From positions 1 to 5,849 of the forward strand of contig JAFAZM010000367.1 in NCBI GenBank assembly GCA_019239785.1: a stretch of 5,849 nucleotides of DNA, in the 5' to 3' direction. This DNA is from Sphingomonadaceae bacterium. Lineage in GTDB: Bacteria; Pseudomonadota; Alphaproteobacteria; Sphingomonadales; Sphingomonadaceae. Of this stretch, positions 1-3,652 are shown one piece after another. Each line of letters opens with the position of its first letter. The first letter of the stretch is position 1. The notes under the pieces are model-generated. The model did no database searches. It saw nothing but the letters and a program-made list of their open reading frames with translations, and was not told where the DNA came from. The position numbers and the translations under genes were made by a program.

Positions 1-155
1 CCGCACCTTTGTCGGTGGCGGCCCGGAGCGCCGCACCGATGCACGACGCGAACCAGTATCGCAGCGAGTATCTGCTGCCGGCGCTCGTGATCATCGCCGT
101 GCTCGCGGCAGCCATCCTGCTGAGCAACCATCACCATAGGCCGCACAGCCCCTGA
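1..155 (+). CDS. Small membrane-anchored protein, 3' end only (paralogue of the next gene)
   Basis: Only the last 50 codons are present; the first complete codon starts at base 3 and the gene begins outside the window. The visible part opens with Ala-Pro-Leu-Ser-Val-Ala and a short Ala/Arg/Ser stretch. It then has one hydrophobic segment (LLPALVIIAVLAAAILLS) and a short His-rich tail ending His-Ser-Pro before TGA. The same order appears in the gene at 451-690: APLS-[VI]-A, a polar linker, a C-terminal membrane helix and a Ser-Pro end. The last 11 bases, including the stop, are identical in both genes. I infer a tandem duplication. The protein probably has a signal peptide upstream and sits in the inner membrane with a very short tail after the helix. 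Sphingomonads often carry such small proteins in clusters, as I recall, but no function is known to me. The internal ATG at 39 is unlikely to be the start because similarity to the paralogue extends upstream of it. Confidence 0.7.
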   Translation, partial: APLSVAARSAAPMHDANQYRSEYLLPALVIIAVLAAAILLSNHHHRPHSP

Positions 156-165
156 TTGCGGGGCT

Positions 166-268
166 AGAGCGATTTCCAGTCAGATGGACGCATCTGACGA
201 CTCGCAAATCGCGGCAAGGCAAAGACCTGGAGCGGTTGATCTGATGCAGTCAGATCATAAACCGCTCT
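166..268. repeat. Double-hairpin intergenic repeat element (MITE/REP-like)
   Basis: Two adjacent hairpins, each with an outer and an inner stem, fill this stretch. In the first, gcgattt (169-175) pairs with aaatcgc (206-212), and inside it gtcagatg (179-186) pairs with catctgac (191-198) around a 4-base loop. In the second, gagcggtt (230-237) pairs with aaccgctc (260-267), and inside it gatctga (238-244) pairs with tcagatc (250-256). The ends are also inverted copies: agagcg (166-171) and cgctct (263-268). The motif agtcagat occurs in both halves. From memory, very similar 100-bp elements lie between genes in many alphaproteobacteria, especially rhizobial and sphingomonad genomes. No coding capacity is visible. 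It could act at RNA level, as a processing or stabilising structure after the upstream gene, or be a transposase-dependent miniature element. Which applies cannot be told from a single copy. Confidence 0.75.
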
Positions 269-375
269 GAGCCTGTGCGATGGATCCGGCACGGCCGGCC
301 ACGCCGCCTTGTCCGGATCGGCGGTCATCGGCCAGCGCATTTGCGGAAAGAGAGCCGACCGCCGCACTTCGAGGC

Positions 376-381
376 TTGACA
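376..381 (+). promoter_or_regulatory. Candidate -35 box (TTGACA) for the small exported protein gene
   Basis: A perfect TTGACA sits 69 bases before the ATG at 451. No good TATAAT-like box follows at 16-18 bases; the sequence there is around caaact. The -10 is therefore uncertain, as is common in GC-rich alphaproteobacteria. The palindrome at 387-400 would fall in the spacer, a usual place for a repressor site. The call is inferred from sequence match and position only. Confidence 0.4.
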
Positions 382-386
382 CACGA

Positions 387-400
387 TGTTAGCGCTACCA
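387..400. promoter_or_regulatory. LacI-family-like operator palindrome (TGTTAGCGCTACCA)
   Basis: The 14 bases form an inverted repeat around AGCGCT, with 6 of 7 base pairs matching; the mismatch is T389 against C398. A central CG step flanked by symmetric arms is typical of LacI-family operators. The sequence closely resembles, from memory, operators of sugar-responsive LacI regulators in Caulobacter and sphingomonads that control carbohydrate-uptake genes. It lies just after TTGACA and 50 bases before the start codon at 451, where a bound repressor would block transcription. No LacI-type regulator gene is in the window, so the regulator would act from elsewhere. Confidence 0.45.
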
Positions 401-450
401 AACTCCCGGAATCGATAACCTGCCGGCGAGCAGCGACGAGGGAGAGAAAG

Positions 451-690
451 ATGCGGTTCACGAAGGCCTTTACTGCGGCAGCGGTGGCAGTCTCGATGGC
501 GGGCACACCCGTTCTGGCGCAGCCTTCCGCGGCGCCGCTCTCCATCGCCGGCTCGGTGCGCAGCGGCGCCTCGATCGACGGCGCCCATGCGAGCGAGCTT
601 GAGCATCCCTTCGTCACGGTCGCGGTCATCCTCGCGGTCGTGCTCGCCGCGATCCTGATCCCCGAGATCACCAAGCCCAACAGCCCCTGA
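451..690 (+). CDS. Small exported protein with C-terminal membrane anchor
   Basis: This 79-residue protein is of unknown function. Residues 1-23 look like a Sec signal peptide: Lys/Arg at the start, an Ala/Val core, and a likely cut after Val-Leu-Ala before Gln24. A low-complexity linker rich in Ala, Ser and Gly follows (about 25-50). Next come one membrane helix (about 54-70, FVTVAVILAVVLAAILIP) and a short tail ending Asn-Ser-Pro. The start at 451 is chosen because the reading frame gains a signal peptide there and a strong ribosome site (gagggagag, 439-447) precedes it. The open frame continues upstream to an ATG at 280, but that extension is Arg/Pro-rich, unlike a secreted protein, and crosses the likely promoter. 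The gene is a paralogue of the truncated gene at 1-155. It probably has its own promoter (TTGACA at 376) and perhaps LacI-type control. It converges on the minus-strand gene at 802-1830, and I see no clear terminator between them. Confidence 0.75.
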   Translation: MRFTKAFTAAAVAVSMAGTPVLAQPSAAPLSIAGSVRSGASIDGAHASELEHPFVTVAVILAVVLAAILIPEITKPNSP

Positions 691-801
691 GCCCGGGCCT
701 CGCGGCCTGAGATCGGTCTTCTGGGACACATGTCCGCTCAAGGGGGCGCCATTCCCATGGCTCTCTCTGAGCGACTCCAATGCCGCAATGCCTTTTAAAA
801 C

Positions 802-1830
802 TTAGACTTCGGCACCGCTCGGCGCCTTCAGGACCGTCTGAGCAATATCGCGCGCTTTGGTAGCTGGGGCCGAAACATCGGAAAAGCTTTTCAGGGCATC
901 CAAATAGCGCGGCTCATTGTCCTTGAGATAGGCGTTGCCGGATAAGGCAAGCAGCTGTCTTAGATCCAAGCGCGGGTTATCCAGCTGTTCTGCGACAGGC
1001 TCATTTTCGAGCAGGCCGCGACAGGCCTCTGACATTGCGAGAAGCCGCAGCCAGAAAATGGGCGTCCGCGTCAAATCAAACTGATCGACGAGACGGGCAA
1101 GGGGCTGAAGGTAGGTGCCATGGTCCCGATCGAGGTGATTGATGAATTCGTCGAAACGGGTGACACGTTCCATGGGGTCCTCGACCACCATGGATACGGC
1201 AATTACTGGGAGTTGGTCACGAAAGATATGCTCCCGCTGGTTCGTCCAGTCGACGTCGGGATGATCGAGTGGCACATCTCCGCTCGACAAGGCTTTGAAG
1301 ACTTGGCCGCGAAACCGCAGTAGGATAACCATTGCAGGATCTACTGAGAAATCGGCGTGAGCGATCTTGCGTTCAATAAGCTCAGTGACAGCTAGGACGC
1401 GCCCGATTCTGTATAGCAGACTCCGTCCGAAGTATCCCTGAATCTTGGTGGAGTATGGTTCCCGGACAAAGCTTCGAATACGTTTGCGGAAACGTATTGA
1501 TGCATCGATGAGCTGAAAGCGAAGCGGCCCGACTTCCGAATAAAGTCGTTTACGCGCCTCGAAGCGATAGGCGCGCTCAGCCGCTTCTTCTCCCAGCATC
1601 AACTCATTTGAACGATGAAGGGAGGCCTCAAGTTTTGCTTGGGCTGTGGCAACATCGGCGTCGATCTGGGCTTTGGATTGTATAACCTGCCTCTGAAGCT
1701 CGGCCTTGTGGTTTTCAAGATGAACCGCAAGGCCGTGATCGACCGCCTTTTGGGCAATCCATTTGGCAGCCAGCAGAGCGACTCCACCGCCGCTCAAGAC
1801 AGATAATACGGCGGCGACGATATAAATCAC
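802..1830 (-). CDS. Membrane-anchored coiled-coil protein of unknown function, low-GC accessory gene
   Basis: This 342-residue protein belongs to no family I can name. Residues 2-22 form one hydrophobic helix. A polar, helical Gln/Glu/Ala/Lys-rich region (about 30-87) follows and looks like a coiled coil. The rest (about 88-342) is a soluble helical domain with recognisable stretches: YRFEARKRLY (88-97), PLRFQL (102-107), and GYFGRSLLYR (132-141) followed by an LIERK segment. I recall uncharacterised bacterial proteins with the same plan (anchor, coiled coil, then K-R-R-L-Y and Y-F..S..Y-R motifs), with no assigned activity. No catalytic signature is visible. The start is GTG; an in-frame TAA lies 25-27 bases upstream, and the next Met is residue 78. 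GC content is about 53-57% in sampled blocks, against about 70% nearby, and AT-ending codons are frequent, so horizontal acquisition is likely. It is transcribed alone, with the SDR gene upstream in the same direction after a 121-base gap. Confidence 0.8.
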   Translation of the reverse strand: MIYIVAAVLSVLSGGGVALLAAKWIAQKAVDHGLAVHLENHKAELQRQVIQSKAQIDADVATAQAKLEASLHRSNELMLGEEAAERAYRFEARKRLYSEVGPLRFQLIDASIRFRKRIRSFVREPYSTKIQGYFGRSLLYRIGRVLAVTELIERKIAHADFSVDPAMVILLRFRGQVFKALSSGDVPLDHPDVDWTNQREHIFRDQLPVIAVSMVVEDPMERVTRFDEFINHLDRDHGTYLQPLARLVDQFDLTRTPIFWLRLLAMSEACRGLLENEPVAEQLDNPRLDLRQLLALSGNAYLKDNEPRYLDALKSFSDVSAPATKARDIAQTVLKAPSGAEV

Positions 1831-1837
1831 GACGAAA

Positions 1838-1845
1838 TCTCCCCC
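1838..1845 (-). promoter_or_regulatory. Ribosome binding site fixing the GTG start of the coiled-coil gene
   Basis: Read on the minus strand this is GGGGGAGA, ending 7 bases before the GTG at 1830. It is the main support for a non-ATG start. The in-frame stop further upstream and the absence of any Met codon before residue 78 leave no good alternative. Confidence 0.65.
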
Positions 1846-1913
1846 AAGCGGAGCTTAGACACGAGGTTTCGCCAAGTCAGTAGGCAATGTTTGAGGTCGC
1901 AAGAGTGAAGAAG

Positions 1914-1934
1914 GTGACCGTCACATTTCGAAAT
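1914..1934. promoter_or_regulatory. Two adjacent palindromes upstream of the coiled-coil gene
   Basis: Gtgac-c-gtcac (1914-1924) is followed directly by the perfect 10-base palindrome atttcgaaat (1925-1934). They lie in the short gap between the SDR gene and the minus-strand gene starting at 1830, about 85-105 bases before that start, where an upstream promoter or operator could sit. No convincing -35/-10 pair is visible. The role as regulatory sites is inferred from position only. Confidence 0.25.
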
Positions 1935-1951
1935 GGTGGTAAACTGACATG

Positions 1952-2734
1952 CTAGCGCGGCGCCATCCTGATGGCGCCGTCGAGGCGCACATATTCGCCG
2001 TTCAGATAGACGTTCTCGGCCATGAACACCGCCAGCCGCGCATATTCGCGCGCCTGGCCGAGCCGCTTCGGGAACGGCACCTGGGCGGCGAGCGCGTCCT
2101 TCACGTTCTGCGGCATCATCGCGACCATCGGCGTCTCGAACACGCCCGGCAAGATCGTGTTGACCCTGATCCCCTCGCCCATCAGGTCGCGGGCGATCGG
2201 CAGCGCCATGCCGAGCACGCCGGCCTTCGAGGCGGAATAAGCGGCCTGGCCGATCTGGCCGTCCTGCGCGGCGACCGAGGCGGTGTTGACGATCAGCCCC
2301 TTCTCGCCGTCCTCGAGCGGCTCGAGCAAGGCCATGCCGGCAGCCGAGGCGGCGAGCACGCGGAAAGTGCCGATCAGGTTGATCTGGATGGCGAGCTCGA
2401 ACTGATGGACCGGATAGCGCTTGATCTCGCCGGTCGTCTTGTCGCGGCCGACGGTCTTCACCGCATTGGCGACCCCGGCGCAATTGACGCAGATCCGCTC
2501 CTGGCCGTGCGCCGCCCGCGCTTTGGCGAAGCCGGCGTCGACCGCCTCGTCCGAGGTGACGTCGACTTGGCAGAAGATCCCGCCGATCTCGGCGGCGACC
2601 TGCTCGCCGCGCTCCGCGTCGCGGTCGAAGATCGCGACCTTCACGCCTCTCTCGGCAAGGGCGCGGGCGGTCGCCTCGCCAAGCCCCGAAGCGCCGCCGG
2701 TCACCACCGCTGCGATATTGCTGTCCAGTTTCAT
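1952..2734 (-). CDS. Short-chain dehydrogenase, type II 3-hydroxyacyl-CoA dehydrogenase-like
   Basis: This 260-residue protein has the usual single-domain SDR length and should be cytoplasmic. Visible SDR landmarks are the dinucleotide-binding TGGASGLG at 12-19, Asp37 at the end of the second strand (favours NAD over NADP), NCAG at 84-87, and the catalytic set Asn119, Ser153, Tyr166 and Lys170 (YSASK). PG at 196-197 and the C-terminal RLDGAIRMAP segment also fit. That C-terminus and the insert around 93-108 match the group of mammalian HSD17B10 and bacterial 3-hydroxyacyl-CoA dehydrogenases. These oxidise 3-hydroxyacyl-CoA, or 2-methyl-3-hydroxybutyryl-CoA, to the ketone during fatty-acid or isoleucine breakdown. 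The exact substrate is inference. The start ATG at 2734 is preceded by aaagggag (2740-2747) at 5 bases; the open frame extends to 2830, but that extension is not SDR-like. No other acyl-CoA gene is in the window, and it is divergent from the Tat-protein gene. Confidence 0.92.
   Translation of the reverse strand: MKLDSNIAAVVTGGASGLGEATARALAERGVKVAIFDRDAERGEQVAAEIGGIFCQVDVTSDEAVDAGFAKARAAHGQERICVNCAGVANAVKTVGRDKTTGEIKRYPVHQFELAIQINLIGTFRVLAASAAGMALLEPLEDGEKGLIVNTASVAAQDGQIGQAAYSASKAGVLGMALPIARDLMGEGIRVNTILPGVFETPMVAMMPQNVKDALAAQVPFPKRLGQAREYARLAVFMAENVYLNGEYVRLDGAIRMAPR
1958..1979 (-). other. Stem-loop over the last codons and stop of the SDR gene
   Basis: Cggcgccat (1958-1966) pairs perfectly with atggcgccg (1971-1979) around a 4-base loop (cctg), a very stable 9-bp stem. 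It covers codons for the C-terminal DGAIRMAP and ends just before the TAG. No T-run follows on the minus strand, so it is not a standard intrinsic terminator. It might protect the mRNA 3' end or aid termination. Part of the symmetry may simply come from the conserved codons. Confidence 0.35.
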
Positions 2735-2755
2735 CTCGGCTCCCTTTCCCGCCTG

Positions 2756-2772
2756 CCCTAGGGTCCGGACCC
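2756..2772. promoter_or_regulatory. Overlapping palindromes in the SDR upstream region (operator candidate)
   Basis: A perfect 12-base palindrome, gggtccggaccc (2761-2772), overlaps a perfect 8-base palindrome, ccctaggg (2756-2763). They lie 22-38 bases before the SDR start, between its ribosome site and the place a promoter would be. Acyl-CoA metabolism genes are often controlled by TetR-type repressors that bind palindromes at such places. The regulator and the function are inferred; no regulator gene is present here. Confidence 0.35.
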
Positions 2773-2857
2773 ATAATCGGCAATGGTCGTGATCGCCCGG
2801 ACCTTGAAGCCTCGGCGCCGCCTTCGGCAAGGGCAGCCCGCGATCCGATCAACCCTG

Positions 2858-2886
2858 TTGTGACCCCTGCCGAAACCGCGTACCAC
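2858..2886 (+). promoter_or_regulatory. Weak promoter candidate for the Tat-exported protein gene
   Basis: Ttgtga (2858-2863) and taccac (2881-2886) are separated by 17 bases and end 30 bases before the ATG at 2917. They match the -35 and -10 consensus at 4 and 3 of 6 positions. Copies of acccctgc (2863-2870 and 2885-2892), exactly 22 bases or two helical turns apart, overlap both boxes. Position is good but the match is weak. Confidence 0.25.
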
Positions 2887-2916
2887 CCCTGCACCTCGGG
2901 AAGGGGAGATTGAGTA

Positions 2917-3216
2917 ATGAAGAGTAGCAGAAAGCTCAGCCGGCGTTCGTTCCTGACGCGCGTCGCGGGGGGCGCGGTCGCCGCCGGCGGCGCCATGGTG
3001 ATGCTGACCGGCAAGGCGGAGGCCCAGGTCACGGATTCGGACAGCGGCCCCAATGCGGACGGCGCCGGCCATGGCCGCGGCAACAACCATATCCGCGGCT
3101 GCACCGACAATGATCGCGGCTCGAACGCCGACCAGGCCGGCAACGGCCGCGGCAACCGCCGGTCCGATTCCGACAGCGGCCCGAATTCGGATCCGCCCGG
3201 TTGCGCACGCCGATAG
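2917..3216 (+). CDS. Tat-exported small protein with three Asp-rich (calcium-loop-like) repeats
   Basis: This 99-residue protein starts with a twin-arginine signal: SRRSFL (8-13), a Gly/Ala hydrophobic core (16-31), and a likely cut after Ala-Glu-Ala (34-36). The mature part is three repeats at 40-57, 64-81 and 84-99, with the pattern D-[SN]-D-x-G-x-N-[AS]-D-x-x-G. The first two end Gly-Arg-Gly-Asn and the last is cut short. Evenly spaced Asp/Asn oxygen ligands with glycine resemble calcium loops of dockerin or thrombospondin type-3 repeats. Metal binding is inference and no binding has been shown. Cys62 and Cys96 could form a disulfide, although Tat cargo usually folds before export. The start is supported by aaggggaga (2901-2909), 7 bases upstream. 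The gene stands alone, divergent from the SDR gene and closed by a strong terminator. I recall similar Tat-signal proteins in sphingomonads, without known function. Confidence 0.8.
   Translation: MKSSRKLSRRSFLTRVAGGAVAAGGAMVMLTGKAEAQVTDSDSGPNADGAGHGRGNNHIRGCTDNDRGSNADQAGNGRGNRRSDSDSGPNSDPPGCARR
3034..3213 (+). repeat. Three in-frame coding repeats of the Tat-exported protein
   Basis: Units start at 3034, 3106 and 3166. The first and third are close at DNA level as well (gattcggacagcggcccc against gattccgacagcggcccg), which suggests internal duplication. The middle unit has diverged more (DNDRGSNAD). Unit spacing is 72 and 60 bases, so whole codons are kept. Confidence 0.7.
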
Positions 3217-3240
3217 GGACGAGCCGATCGAAAATTCCGG

Positions 3241-3276
3241 CCCGCGCCGCCCTTCACCGGCGGCGCGGGTTTTTTT
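3241..3276 (+). terminator. Rho-independent terminator after the Tat-protein gene
   Basis: An 11-bp perfect GC-rich stem (3241-3251 with 3259-3269, cccgcgccgcc/ggcggcgcggg) with a 7-base loop is followed at once by seven T residues (3270-3276). It starts 24 bases after the TAG of the Tat-protein gene and separates that gene from the DUF6356-like gene. Confidence 0.92.
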
Positions 3277-3330
3277 CGTCGTCGCACCGGGCTAGGCTGC
3301 AACCCCCCCCCGCGAGTCAGGAACCACGTC

Positions 3331-3567
3331 ATGGCCGGCAACCCGTTCACCGAACATCCGCATGAGATCGGCGAAAGCTATCCCGTCCATTTCGGCACCG
3401 CCGCGATGTTCGGCCTCCAGATGGTGGCCGGCGGCCTCGCGGTCCTCATCCACGCCGTCTTCCCCTTCCTGTTCGTGGAAACCGGCAGCCGCACCATGGC
3501 AAGGCTTCACCACCGCATGACCGGCCGTATCGGCCGGGTCGAGTGGGAGCGCTATCCGATCATCTGA
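3331..3567 (+). CDS. DUF6356-like small membrane protein
   Basis: This 78-residue protein begins with a polar N-terminus containing FTEHPHEIGESYPVHF (6-21). One hydrophobic region follows (about 22-50), rich in Gly, Ala, Leu and Phe, probably a membrane helix or a tight pair. It ends in a basic tail with TGSRTMARLHHRM (51-63). The FTEHP...GE.Y..HF start and the TGSR...LH.RM end are what I recognise from the DUF6356 family, common in sphingomonads and of unknown function. The role is therefore unknown; an inner-membrane location is inferred. The ATG at 3331 follows cagga (3318-3322) by 8 bases. Only 54 bases separate the upstream terminator from the ATG, so any promoter is compact; taggct at 3293-3298 is a possible -10 with no clear -35. 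A run of nine C (3303-3311) lies just before the ribosome site. The c-di-GMP gene starts 85 bases downstream and could be co-transcribed. Confidence 0.82.
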   Translation: MAGNPFTEHPHEIGESYPVHFGTAAMFGLQMVAGGLAVLIHAVFPFLFVETGSRTMARLHHRMTGRIGRVEWERYPII

Positions 3568-3652
3568 GCCGGCGCCGCGCCGCGCCTGTGCGCAGGGTTT
3601 ACCGCATCTTCACCAGCAGTGCCTAAGGCGGCCGGCTGCCGGATGAGGAACC

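Noticed and set aside
280..690. Longer start (ATG at 280) for the small exported protein
   Set aside because: The extension lacks a secretion signal at its start and would bury a clear one at 451. It also crosses TTGACA and the operator-like palindrome, and there is a good ribosome site before 451.
691..801. Possible bidirectional terminator between the convergent genes
   Set aside because: Only a 4-bp ggcc/ggcc stem and an isolated ttttaaaa are present, with no GC stem followed by a T-run on either strand.
881..892. Perfect palindrome gaaaagcttttc
   Set aside because: It lies well inside the coding region of the low-GC gene, is a simple A/T-run symmetry, and has no positional reason to be regulatory.
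801..1860. Direct repeat cttagac at 801-807 and 1854-1860 flanking the low-GC gene, as a possible target-site duplication
   Set aside because: A 7-base match between two roughly 110-base flanks is expected by chance about half the time, and no inverted ends accompany it.
1949..2761. 270-residue plus-strand open frame opposite the SDR gene
   Set aside because: It is a shadow of the SDR gene, which has all family motifs and a good ribosome site.
1827..3350. 507-residue minus-strand open frame
   Set aside because: It runs across the SDR gene in another frame, the divergent intergenic region and the antisense of the Tat gene. Its composition is Arg/Pro/Gly-rich with no domain.
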